64,000 bases of DNA from Trichaptum fuscoviolaceum (Eukaryota; Basidiomycota; Agaricomycetes; Hymenochaetales; Trichaptaceae): positions 248,001-312,000 of the forward strand of contig CAJSYZ010000003.1 of the NCBI GenBank assembly GCA_910574455.1, written 5' to 3'. A model generated the notes under the pieces. It saw nothing but the letters and a program-made list of their open reading frames with translations, had not been told where the DNA came from and made no database searches. The position numbers were made by a program, and so were the translations under genes. Below, piece by piece: positions 40,961 to 51,497 of the stretch; the stretch's first letter is position 1; each line of letters opens with the position of its first letter.

Positions 40961-42389
40961 ACGGCTACTACACCTATAAAAGTTAATTATTAGTACATTT
41001 TCGAAGTAGAAGAAATTCATAAAACATACCTTCAATGAGCTTGTTTATACGAAGCTCTTTCATGGGGTGGAGGAGGGGTGTAAAGGCAGTGAGCAAGGCC
41101 AAACGACGACGGCGACGAGGCCGCGCGTTGTCACCAGTCGTGGGAACGCACTCCCAATTAGGTATTTCTTTATTTTACTTCGTTTTCGAACATACGAAAA
41201 CATACCAATTATCAATCCTTCTATTGCGCTTCCTATCAGGCACATACGGTAGGACTCTGTAGAATATATTAGGGAGTGCAAGTGCAAGTTTTAAAAAGAT
41301 TCGAAGCAAAAATGGGCTCAAAAATGAGCTACGAGTGCTGATGTTCAGCCTCTATGCATGTTACAACATACATATTTCATTTGTTTAACACTTTTGCGTG
41401 CTCCGATAGCTATAAAACGCTCTGGAGATACTCTATTACTCTATTATAGCATGCTGAAAATTTATCAATACGCTGGAGAGATTTAGTGCTCAGATAATAT
41501 CCAAACACTACTCAAAACTGATACTTTTTGCATAAAACCATGAACATTACACATTCTTCACTGAATAAATGTACCTTACCCTCATTAATAAATTCTGGAA
41601 AGTATGTAACATTCAAGAAGAGATAATAAATGCTCTTTTTAGAAGCTTTGACGAAGATCCACTAACTAGACCTTTTGTCAGTTCTCAAATGTAGTTGAGT
41701 TCCGTGGGTTTCAGGTGAGTTTAGCTTAATCTCATGCATTCGAGTACACAAAATCGAGATCACTACATTCTAGCTCACTTGAAACTACAATTCTTCTTTA
41801 ATATGCTTCAATATTACGAGTACTCTTGAATGCAAAAGAGATCACAAATTTACGAGATCAAATAAATATTCTATTTCAAAAACAGTGAAATGATCACTTG
41901 TAGAGTCAATGTTTGCTTCACCGAATCATAATGGACTCATCAATAAATACCGGTAAAATCAGAATCAATGTAGAATTCAACGTACCTTCACATAGCACAA
42001 CGTTCCTGAAGATCAGGTGAGCTGCTGCAGTGTTCCTGGGCACGAAATGTGCTGGAAGATGCTTTGGTTGCCACTTTCGGCAACTTCCGGGCAACGTTGA
42101 ACGCGCGTGGACGTCGTCCTTTCTGCGTTCAATGACGTCCGTGTCCATCACGGATGGCCTCCAGACATCAAATTAACATGGTAAGTTATTCTTTTTATGT
42201 TATCATTTACATTGCTCTAATAATATACTATAGATGTTTGTGTAGTCTCGACAGATACCACAGACACGTCTGCACTAGTTAGCACTGTGGATACACTCCG
42301 TCGACGGACACCACGGACACGTCTGCACTAGTGCTGTGGATATACCACGTCGACGGACACCACAGATATGTCTGTAGCAACACTCCTCA
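40961..42389. other. AT-rich filler of the gene-capturing element
   Basis: Low-complexity and AT-rich, no frame I can assign. A GT-AG bounded piece near 41165-41225 may be a retained intron. At 42250-42385 there are about 2.5 copies of a 55-bp unit with CACGTCTGCACTAGT and CGTCGACGGACACCAC. Confidence 0.4.
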
Positions 42390-43290
42390 TGGATTGTTCA
42401 GTCCCGGTGCAGACATCGAAGGACACTCACACTACATCATGTTACTTGTATTCAACACCAAGGACACCAACACTTCGGTTTCCTCTCATCTTGATTGCGC
42501 CGTGAAGATGTGGTCACTCGGTCCCTCAACGCTGAATTTCACCCTTGAGGCACATGAGAAGGGCGGTGTGAACTATCAACTTCTATCCCGGTGACAGGCT
42601 GTTCTTTACAAGCAGCAGTGGCGACCGAACTATCAAAATCTGGGACTACCTCAGCAAAAGTTGTGTACAGACGATGGAGGGACACACCAACAACATCTCG
42701 TTTGCCATATCCCGCCCTAGTCTTCCCTTGATTGTTAGCGGTTCGGAGGATGGTACTGTTAAGATCTGGAACTTGGGCACATACCGCCTGGACAATACCT
42801 TCAGCTACGCTCTTGAACGCGCATGGTGCATCGCCATCCGACCGCAGAGGAGTGAGGTTGTCGTAAGGCACGACAAGGTGTGGTCGTGGTCAAACTTGGC
42901 CGTGACAAGCCTCTTACTGCATGGATACATCAGGCAAACTGGTGTACACCCGCAACACGGAAGTCTTGTCCGCCAATCTCCAAGGCATCGCGGAAGACGA
43001 GACGCCCGAAGAACAACACATCCCGCTGTCTGAGCAAGAATTCAGTACGACGGAGATTTTCGCAACATCCCTTCAACATCCAGTTGATGGCACTTCATCA
43101 CTGTGGTCGGAGACAGAGAGTATATCATCTACACTGCGCTGGCCTGGCGAAACAAGGCGTTCGGCAGCGACTCTTCCTTCACATGGGCAACGGACTTGAT
43201 CATGTACGCTGTGCTGGAGGGGCGGACAAAGGTGCGGGTGTACGAGAACTTCAAGGAGAGGAGTAGTCTGGCAATGAAGGTGCTGGATCA
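42390..43290 (+). pseudogene. captured fragment of coatomer subunit beta-prime (COPI, Sec27-type)
   Basis: Plus-strand pieces in changing frames: VKMWSLGPSTLNFTLEAHEK, SSSGDRTIKIWDYLSKSC, MEGHTNNISFAISRPSLPLI, VSGSEDGTVKIWNLGTYRLD, SYALERAWCIAI, DTSGKLVYTRNTEVLSANLQ, FSTTEIFATSLQHP and EYIIYTALAWRNKAFGS. These match, in order, WD40 blades and the start of the alpha-solenoid of COPI beta-prime. The intact protein coats Golgi-derived vesicles. Here at least four frameshifts make it a dead passenger. Confidence 0.85.
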
Positions 43291-43299
43291 TGGCCGGTT

Positions 43300-43480
43300 G
43301 AAGGATTGCGCGATGCTTCCAGCCGCATTTGCCAGAGCTTGTGCTTCCTCTTCCGCGTGGATGGCTTCTCGCAGAGACGGCACTGTCTCATTAAGTGCTT
43401 CGTATCTACGTCGGATGTTCGCGCGATGCTTTGCTCGGACTGAATATGGTTTGCCGTTTTCTGCGACGGCGTGCGCGAGG
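43300..43480 (-). pseudogene. captured fragment, possibly of a bHLH protein
   Basis: Minus strand reads AKHRANIRRRYEALNETVPS followed by LREAIHAEEEAQALANAAG, which looks like the basic region and helix 1 of a fungal bHLH factor. The fragment is too short for certainty and could be another coiled segment. Confidence 0.35.
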
Positions 43481-45449
43481 ATGGCTTCGCGCCGAAGATT
43501 GGACCTGTCTGGTGTGCGCAGTCACCCGTGGCTTCTGGGGAGCAGAGGGCATTGCTGGTGTTTGTGTGCAATGCAGAGGCACCCTTCGAGTAATATATGG
43601 ATAATATAATTTACTTCTAATAGTGCTAATGAGTGATATAAGAAAGATAAAGAAAATCAAAATATATGGCTATCCAACATCAAAGTACGGGCTCCCACGG
43701 TCCCGCCATTGCGCTAGCGCCCCGCGGCGGGGTGCACACCAATTGCAGTGTGCAGTGTGCACGTGCACAAGCCGTTTTAAGTGCAAAGACCCTTTTTCGG
43801 CGGTCTCCGGACCTAAGAGTCCATTAAGGGTTCCCGGAAACAACCAGTGTATTTATTTTTAGATATCCTGAAGCGTCAGGAAGATCCCTGGATCATAGGT
43901 CAGGGTCTTACAGGGTCCCTGACCCTAAAAGTATTCATAACCCCACAGATATGCTGCCCCAGAGGCAGGCCAACTTAAGAGATTTCCCACACAGTAACTA
44001 CTGTGATTTATTCACATTGACTTGTGATAATTACTGTGTTTCATTGAATTACGCTACAGTAAGTTACTGTGGTTCATTGAACTAATTCGCTGGTAGGACT
44101 GGAAAATACCCGCTCAATGTTCCGACCCCCACTTGGAGAAGAAAGTATCAGTATATTTTTTCACTTAAGACATCTCCAAGGTCGAGGCAGAGGAGGTAGA
44201 GGAGGCAGAGGAGGCCGACAAAATCCTGCATGGAGAGGATGGGGATTTGGTGAACCACCCGCAGGAGATGAAGGAGGAGGAGGAGGAGAAGGACCACCCG
44301 GAGGAAACAACAACGGAGGAGGAGGAGACGATGAAGGAGGAGGAGGAGGAGGCGGAGGAGCTGGAGGTGGAGGAGCAGCAGACAATAACAATCAAGGAGA
44401 TGGACCCGCACACGATCGGCCCATAACCATGGCTAAAATCCAACCTTTCGACGGAACCCAAGAAGATGCTGATCGCTTTTTACTCCAAGTCCAAATCCAT
44501 CTACGAGCCAACCGACACATCTATGACACAGATGAGCTATGCATCGAATTTGTGCTTGCCCATTGCAGTCTTCGCGGATCCCGACCCTTCGCAATGCAAT
44601 ATATGGCCAGTGGACGTTTTGAAACCGACACATTTGAAGAATTCCTTGCAGAATTCCACCGCACTTTCATCACATCCGAACTCACAATCAAGGCTACCAT
44701 GGAACTCGCCAAGCTCAAACAGCGAGGATCTATTGAAGACTACATTCTCAAATTCAAAACACTCATCATGCAGGCTCGTATCACAGAATACCTCTCCCAA
44801 CGCAATGCATTCTGGATGGGACTCAATGACAACCTTCGAATGAAACTACTTGCATGTAGTCCACAGCCTACCAACAGGAAGATTGGTTTTCGCTTGCCAC
44901 TCGACTGGACACCAATTACAAGATAGCTCGTTCAATGGAAACCCAACCCCACCAATCCTATTCCGGAGAGAACCGCTTCAAACGACGACCTATGCGACAA
45001 TACAATCGTCAGATTCGAGCCATCTCAAATGACGCAAATGACACAAATGAAACATTGCCTTCCAATGACAACGATGATATAGAAGAGTTGGTCGACCTAG
45101 CCATCTACAGCTTCTTTATATCACGACTTTCGACTGAAGAATTCCAACGTCATATGAAGGAAAACCTTTGCTTCAATTGTCATCAACCCGGACATCGCAC
45201 CGCCAAATGTCCCAAACCTCATCCCAAACGTACCTCAAAAACTCGATGGCCCAACTCACGAACACCAAGGTCCAAAAATATGCGCCAATTGACTTCAGCT
45301 GATGATCAAAACGAATACTCGGAACCCGAGAACGAAGACCAAGATCAAGGCGAACTCTCAGCCGAAGATCGTGCCGCACAGATTCAACAACTCCTTATTG
45401 GCCTTGATGATGACACAGTCAACCAGGTCTTCGATCGAGTTGAAGAAGG

Positions 45450-45456
45450 AAATTTT
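45450..45456 (+). promoter_or_regulatory. -1 frameshift heptamer at the E3 gag stop
   Basis: A AAT TTT in gag phase, immediately followed by TGA; slipping leads into the pol frame LNNKELPQPSLSLN. Confidence 0.8.
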
Positions 45457-48400
45457 TGAACAACAAAGAGCTCCCGCAGCCCTCTCTCTCGTTGAACATC
45501 AGGCTGCTCATCAATTCAATTAACGACAATCACGCCTTACGAATCCCAATCACGTTCCTATATAACCAGAAAACCCACAAAGCCACTGCCTTACTCGATA
45601 CCGGAGCAGAAGGTCTATTCATTGACAAAACACTTGTAGAAAATCTCCAGATCAAAACTATCAAATTACAACAATCACTTCGACCACGCAATGTTGACGG
45701 AACATTCAACAATGCCGGACACATTACATCTTATGCCCCCCTTCGTGTCAAACTCGGAAATGCCCACTATGCTATGCGATTTTATGTTACCACCCTTGGA
45801 AAAGAGAACTTCATTTTCGGACTACCATGGTTCAAGAAATACCAACCCAAAATCGACTGGGAAACTGGATCAATACAGCTCAATCGCGTTAATATCTCAA
45901 CACAACTTGCGCAACAAGCTCGAAAAGGACTCCAATCCGCTAAACCACTTACTGCCTTGGTACCCCATCAATACCACCAATTCTTATCCCTTTTTGACGA
46001 AGAAAAAGCACATCGCTTTCCTCCAAGTCGCCCATATGACCATGCAATCGATCTCAAACCCGACTTTATTCCTAAACGACATTCACCTTATCCACTCTCA
46101 CTTCCGCAACAAGCTGCTCTCGATGCCTTCATCGATGAGAACCTCAAGAATGGATATATCAGACCTTCGAAGTCACCTATGGCATCCCCTCTCTTTTTCG
46201 TTGACAAGAAAGACGGTACCTTACGACCCGTTCAAGATTACCGTTACCTCAACAATGGAACCATCAAGAATGCGTACCCATTACCACTTGTCCAGGATCT
46301 ATTAGACAAGTTACATGGATCTCACTACTTCATCGCCCTAGACATCCGATGGGGATACAACAACATCCGCATCAAGGATGGAGATCAATGGAAAGCCGCA
46401 TTTACCACTCAACGAGGACTTTTCGAACCAACAGTTATGTTTTTCGGCCTATGCAACTCACCTGCCACCTTTCAACACTTTATGAATGATATTCTTGGCG
46501 AAGAAATCCTTCTAAATCATCTCTTGGTTTACATGGACGACATCCTCATACATGCCCCAACCTTACCGGAACTCATATCTCGAGCACGATGTGCCTTCAC
46601 TATCCTTGAAAAGAACGACCTCTACTTCAAGCCCACCAAATGCTTCTTTCATACGCAGAAACTACCCTATCTTGGACTCATTATTACACCTAATCACATC
46701 CAAACCGACCCAACAAAAATCGAAGGAATCACTAAATGGCCCACTCCGACTAACGTCAAAGATATCCGTTCATTCACTGGATTCACCAACTTCTACCGCC
46801 GTTTTATTCCACACTACGCCGAAACCACCAAACCCTTGGACAACCTCAAACGCAAAGATCAACCTTTCAAATGGACTGAAGTAGAACAAAAATCATTCGA
46901 TGATCTCAAGGCCGCGTTCACTCAACATCCGTTACTTCTCATGCCCAACCCGCACAATCCCTTCTTCCTTGAAACTGATGCTTCCAAAGTCGCAACCGGA
47001 GCAGTCCTTCGCCAACATGATGACAACGGTGTTCTCAAGCCAATCGGTTATATTTCGCAATCACTAAACTCTGCTGAACGGAACTACGAGATCTACAATC
47101 GCGAACTATTGGCAATTATCCGTGCCCTCATCACTTGGAAACACTATCTCCTTGGATCCCCACACCTTGTTACACTTTGGTGTGATCATTGCAACCTTAC
47201 CTACTGGCGAGAGGCCCGACGACTCTCACCCCGTCAAGCACGATGGCATCTGTTGCTATCACAATTCGACCTTCATATCACACATGTCCCCGGCAAACAA
47301 ATGATTCAATCCAATCTTCTATCCCGCCGGGCAGACCATGTTAAACAGGGGGAGAATCTCAACGAATCATTGATTATGCTTCCGAAGGACCTATTCATTT
47401 CCACTCTTCAGGAACAGAAGGGTCAAGAAAATTCTGAAGACGAAGAAGAAGAGGAAGACTACGAATCTGATGGTGACCTCCCAGACACAGATAGCCTCAC
47501 AAAATCCATCAAAGAATCGATGAAGAAAGATGAATTCCTCACAAACACCGTTGCCCAGCTAAAGAAGAAACTACCACCTGCCCGAACCGCCCTCAAAGAC
47601 TGGTTTTTCGATGATGACGGCATCCTTTACTTCAAAAATCGCATCTATATCCCGGACAACCTCGAATTAAAGCGCACTATTCTCCGACTTCACCATGATA
47701 TACCAGTTCGAGCGCACCCTGGCATATTCAACACCCTGGAACAGGTCCGAAGGACGTATTACTGGCCCAGGATGCAGAAGTTTGTGTCCGATTATGTCCA
47801 TGGATGCGCACTATGTCAACAAATGAAAGTCAATCACCATCCAACCGCTCCACCACTAATGCCTATCACCGCCGACAAACACTCGTTTCCATTCTCCCAC
47901 GTCAATATGGACTTCATCACCGACTTACCAATGTCACATGGCTACGACACACTTCTATTAGTCATTGATCACGATTGCTCCAAAGCTATTGTCCTCATTC
48001 CATGCGAGAAGACAGTAGACGCAATCGAAACGGCACAACTATACTTCGACAATGTATATCGACGATTTGGACTTCCGATACGCATTATATCTGACAGAGG
48101 ACCCCAATTTGCTTCTAAAGCATTCCAAGAACTCTGCAAGATCATAGGAATCAAGTCGTCTATGTCCACCGCTTACCACCCTCAAACCGATGGACAAGCC
48201 GAACGGACCAATCAAGAGATCGAAGTATACCTCCGGATCTATTGTACTGCGGAACCTGAGAACTGGTCTAGACACATTCCCAACATTGAATTCGCCCATA
48301 ACAACCGTGCCCACGCTGTCACCAAGAGAACCCCTTTCTCGCTTCTCATGGGATACGACCCCATTCCACTACCCCTGAAATATCCGAAATCAAATGTCCC

Positions 48401-48944
48401 ATCCGTATCACAACGACTTGCCAACCTCACAGTACATCGATCAGAAGCCTTAGCAGCTCATTCAGTCGCTGCTATGGTAATGAAAGAACGCACCTTCCGA
48501 AACTTCAAACCATTCAACAAAGGAGACAAAGTTTGGTTAGACTCAAAGAACCTTTGAATTCCCGGTCTATCGCAAAAATTCAAGGAAAAACGCGATGGTC
48601 CCTTCAAGATCAAGAAAGTCTTATCTCCACTTGTCTATGAATTGGATCTCTCACGGACTAAATGGAAGATACACCCAGTATTCCACGCCGCGCTTCTCGT
48701 GAGATACACTGAGACGGAAGCATATGGACCACCCCACAGTAACCCCCCACCTGATCTAATCGAAGGACAAGAACAATTCAAAGTAGAAGCCATCCGAGCC
48801 CACCATGGGAATGGCACCAGGCGACAATATCTTATAAAATGGAAAGGTTACCCCACTTCTGGAAACTCATGGGAACCCGAGTCACATCTTCGGAACGCAC
48901 AGACCATCCTCAAAGCCTATAAAAAACTCCATCATCTCACTTGA
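45456..48944 (+). pseudogene. pol: E3 Pol: protease, RT, RNase H, integrase, chromodomain
   Basis: One long frame with protease LLDTGAEGLFIDKTLVE near 45590, RT with SPMASPLFFVDKKDGTLRPV and YMDDIL near 46530, RNase H (LETDASKVATGA, NRELLAI, DHCNLTYW), integrase H2C2 (HHDIPVRAHPG to CALCQQMK, about 47690-47820), FITDLP, SDRGPQF, AERTNQEIE, and a chromodomain (KVEAIRAHHGNGTRRQYLIK) near 48770-48940. TGA at 48555-48557 after WLDSKNL interrupts it; G1 has Arg there (NLRRTGL), so CGA to TGA is the likely cause. The frame then runs on to TGA 48942. Confidence 0.93.
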
Positions 48945-49433
48945 ATGCCCCCATCCAAAAAACTCGTTCACTTCTCATATCCCCACTCATCTAACATCAT
49001 AAACGACGATACACCCTCCCCATTAAACAAACAGCCACCCACACCTGAACCCCATACTGTCGCATTACCGACTACCTCGATTTCAACTTGCCCCCATTAC
49101 CTGGACGCTGTCCGACCTGTATATTCCGGAGCTTGGTCCAAAGACCACTACGACCCAGACTGGGAGTACAAGTACTTCAGACCCCCCACCGGACTCGGAC
49201 TTCACATCCCAACAATCTCGGTATTTCTCATCCACACCTTCTTTAACAACCCTGATTACGCCCACCGACTCATTGACTATTTCAACAAATCTGCTCGTGT
49301 TCAACCCCCACTCACAATCACTCGACCTATTGTCCGACATCGTCATCACTTCAGCCACTTCGAACCTCGCCGCTCCGACCCCTATTGCACCTGCAGTTGT
49401 TGTCACTACGACTGTCCAACTCATTCCCTCTAA
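48945..49433 (+). CDS. E3 ORF3 with conserved Cys-rich C-terminus
   Basis: 162 residues. ATG directly follows the pol stop (TGA ATG), in the same frame as pol, which suggests stop-coupled reinitiation. Contains WSKDHYDPDWEYKYFRPPTG, then IPTISVFLIHTFFNNPDYAH, IVRHRHHFSHFEPRRSDPYC and CTCSCCHYDCPTH. The second half matches the C-terminus of G1 ORF3c. Eight or more Cys/His residues close together point to metal binding. Frame intact. Confidence 0.65.
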   Translation: MPPSKKLVHFSYPHSSNIINDDTPSPLNKQPPTPEPHTVALPTTSISTCPHYLDAVRPVYSGAWSKDHYDPDWEYKYFRPPTGLGLHIPTISVFLIHTFFNNPDYAHRLIDYFNKSARVQPPLTITRPIVRHRHHFSHFEPRRSDPYCTCSCCHYDCPTHSL

Positions 49434-49436
49434 GTC

Positions 49437-50315
49437 ATGCCACCTGCCCGTTCCCAACGCAACCCATCCCGTCACAACCCCTTATTTCGTTCATACACAT
49501 CATCTCTCCAACCACCAGCCTTACGCCTCGATACCCACAACCCCTTGCAATCTCGCCGGATCCTTGAATTATTCTCAACTCGCACCTTCCACCAACGCCT
49601 AAGTCAATCAACATATGATGACACTCCTCTTCTTGCCAACTGGACCCAATGTTATGACATTGTTACCCGAAACCAAGAGATTCTCGAACCCTCCATTGCC
49701 ATTATCGAAGGAGCACTCCATCTCCTGCGACGGACTCAAGAGTCATTCCAAGACATGCGACGATTTGCCCTCACGGAACTCCTCGAAACAGCGCCTCAAG
49801 AGTTATTTGCCCCATTGGTCATCGACCTCACCACTGATGACGACATCATCGACCTCACTAAAGACCTTGCTGACCAAGTACCTCACCCACCCCTTCACTC
49901 CGTCGGCACTCAAGTCCCAGAACGCAAAGAACTCATCAATCGCCTGTCCGAACCCATTCGTCTGCAATCGCCAATACAGTTACAAGAAGACCAAGAGTAT
50001 CGTGTCAACACAGCCCCACCCTCACCCACATACAGCCCGCAAGTCGACAACAATCCTTTTACGTCTATGTCCGTGGACCCCAAGGAATGCACACAACACT
50101 CTGCTGTCGACCACCACTACAACCTGGCCGCGTCCACCTGCAAATTTTATACATGTTCATACTGTGACATACGTGCACCTGGACACACCATCATTAGCTG
50201 CCCCAAGTATACGTGCCCCTCATGTGGAAAACACGATGGCCATGACGATGAATGCGCATCCAATCGAATTGCTCAACAACGCGTAACAAAGAGAAACCCA
50301 CCTGCAAGCAACTAA
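49437..50315 (+). CDS. E3 ORF4, accessory protein with Cys-rich end
   Basis: 292 residues, ATG four bases after the ORF3 stop, again in the same frame (TAA GTC ATG). Basic start MPPARSQRNPSRHN as in G1 ORF4. Helical middle (AIIEGALHLLRRTQESFQDM), then LVIDLTTDDDIIDLTKDL, two copies of a V/I-I-D-L-T motif like SUMO-interacting motifs with acidic neighbours. The C-terminus has paired Cys/His clusters CSYCDIRAPGHTIISC and CPSCGKHDGHDDEC, similar to zinc knuckles. Function unknown; nucleic-acid binding is plausible. Confidence 0.6.
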   Translation: MPPARSQRNPSRHNPLFRSYTSSLQPPALRLDTHNPLQSRRILELFSTRTFHQRLSQSTYDDTPLLANWTQCYDIVTRNQEILEPSIAIIEGALHLLRRTQESFQDMRRFALTELLETAPQELFAPLVIDLTTDDDIIDLTKDLADQVPHPPLHSVGTQVPERKELINRLSEPIRLQSPIQLQEDQEYRVNTAPPSPTYSPQVDNNPFTSMSVDPKECTQHSAVDHHYNLAASTCKFYTCSYCDIRAPGHTIISCPKYTCPSCGKHDGHDDECASNRIAQQRVTKRNPPASN

Positions 50316-50465
50316 AGTACCTGTTGCTAACCCGGATACCCTATTGGCGTTAACTTTGCTTATATGGCATGTTTTTCCTTATTGTCTATTGGACTTAATT
50401 TGTCCCTATAACGGCCATTTTTTCTTTACTGATTTCCACTACGTTTCAATTTAAGAACGGGGTAA
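50316..50465 (+). other. E3 3' untranslated stretch
   Basis: T-rich. Carries TTATTGTCTATTGGACTTAA, like the G1 segment TTATTATTGGTCTTAATTTG, and ends with AAGAACGGGGTAA, the probable polypurine tract. Confidence 0.55.
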
Positions 50466-50932
50466 TGTTACGTTTTCTTACTATGTCAGCGGCCCCCATT
50501 ACTCCAAACCCTTTGCCCTATTTGTTTCTATTCTTGTTCTGCTCAGTCATCCTCCGATGTAACCCTCAACCCTCAGCCAATCCCGATGTTACACATGTAC
50601 CCTTTGCCCTAACCCTCTGCCCACCGCTCTCACACTATTATTAGTAGCCTATCGTCTACTTTCTTATTGTTCTCTTCTTACTCATCTTCCGATGGACCCT
50701 TGCTCCGCAGCTGTAGTATATAAACCCCTGTACTTAGCATGATCGAACTCTAAGTTCGATCTCCTTTGTCAAACCCCCCGTCTCTAGTCTCTGCTATACA
50801 TCTGTTTCTCTCTACTCTACATTGTAGGCCTTTGTCCATACAACATCTAGTGTCGAGCCCTAGCTCCGCTATCACTGAGCAACTTAACGTTGCGTTCCCC
50901 AACTATACGAGACCGTAAGTTGAGACGTAACA
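50466..50932 (+). repeat. E3 3' LTR
   Basis: 467 bp, about three differences from the 5' LTR. Followed by TSD GGAGA at 50933-50937. Confidence 0.94.
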
Positions 50933-50937
50933 GGAGA

Positions 50938-51497
50938 AAAGAGAGAGATCGCACCTAAGGAAGCACTCCACAAGAGGTCAAAAGTGGGGTGCTCCTTACG
51001 ATGCCTACAGCTATTTATCTACTTCGTAAAGACTGTATAGTTAATCTACGCTAAGTGTCCTTGCGCAATGCGCACCTATCTACTACAAACGATACATGCT
51101 ACGACCGCAATGCTAGGCATGTCCATCCCGTCTCTCCAGATGGCTACGGCCTGTCCGTGGACGTCAGCGTCCGGTCCGGGGCCGCGACTAGCCAGACTAG
51201 GTATGCCAGACTGTTGCAGGTCGTCACCTTGAGGTACTAACGGATTAATGAGCGTATGTTGATAAGTGAATGTACGTGTGCCGTGGCGGGTCGTCGTAAA
51301 TGAGTGTGTGTATGCGTGCATGGTTGCCGGGACGGTGGTGCGGGATAAGTCACGTGAGCATGGGATCGTGCGATTCGGGAATGAGGTTTCGCGCGGGGAA
51401 TCCAATGGCGGGATTCTCCCCGCGGGTTTGTCTGCTCATGTCGGGATCCTTGGCGGGAAAGTGCGGGAAATGAGAAAAGGAGCCCGGGATCTCGACA
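50938..51497 (-). repeat. E2 3' LTR, inner part
   Basis: Continues 32079 and ends CTCGACA, followed by the polypurine tract (TTACCCCCCTCC on the plus strand). Confidence 0.93.

Larger units (their letters stand above)
39439..44083. mobile_element. gene-capturing (Pack-type) DNA element inside E3 gag
   Basis: The ends are imperfect inverted repeats: TTCAATGAATTACAGTAA at 39442 and, from the right, TTCAATGAACCACAGTAACT at 44081, each followed by a second block (CACAGTAACTATCAC and CACAGTAATTATCAC). Target duplication is not clear (TAA or TA possible at 39439 and 44083). It lacks a transposase but holds fragments of at least two unrelated host genes, on opposite strands. Superfamily not assigned. 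Confidence 0.7.
39394..45459 (+). pseudogene. gag: E3 Gag, split by the gene-capturing element
   Basis: ATG 39394 (MATQTVTENTLLPGV) is the first ATG of the transcript. The frame is cut at 39438 and resumes near 44084 (NSLVGLENTRSMFRPPLGEE) with a Gly/Arg-rich RGG-like region and long poly-Gly. The Gag domain follows (IQPFDGTQEDADRFLLQVQI, FLAEFHRTFITSELTIKATM). A small indel near 44870 shifts the frame; EDWFSLATRLDTNYKIARSM leads to the basic segment and the CCHC knuckle CFNCHQPGHRTAKC near 45170. Ends GGA AAT TTT TGA at 45459. Confidence 0.85.
32080..50932 (+). mobile_element. E3: Ty3/gypsy chromovirus of the G lineage, TSD GGAGA
   Basis: LTRs of 467 bp at 32080-32546 and 50466-50932 differ at about three bases. 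GGAGA flanks at 32075-32079 and 50933-50937. Without nested S and the gene-capturing element the length is about 9.7 kb. Order: ATG-free leader with zinc-finger frame, gag, pol, ORF3, ORF4. Gag is broken by the DNA element and a frameshift; pol by one TGA. Confidence 0.94.

Noticed and set aside
39439..44083. Helitron or piggyBac origin of the gene-capturing element
   Set aside because: It has inverted repeats, no CTRR end with hairpin, and no clean TTAA on both sides; superfamily left open.
44148..44461. Minus-strand frames of long Leu, Ser or Pro runs
   Set aside because: They are shadows of the poly-Gly coding region of E3 Gag.
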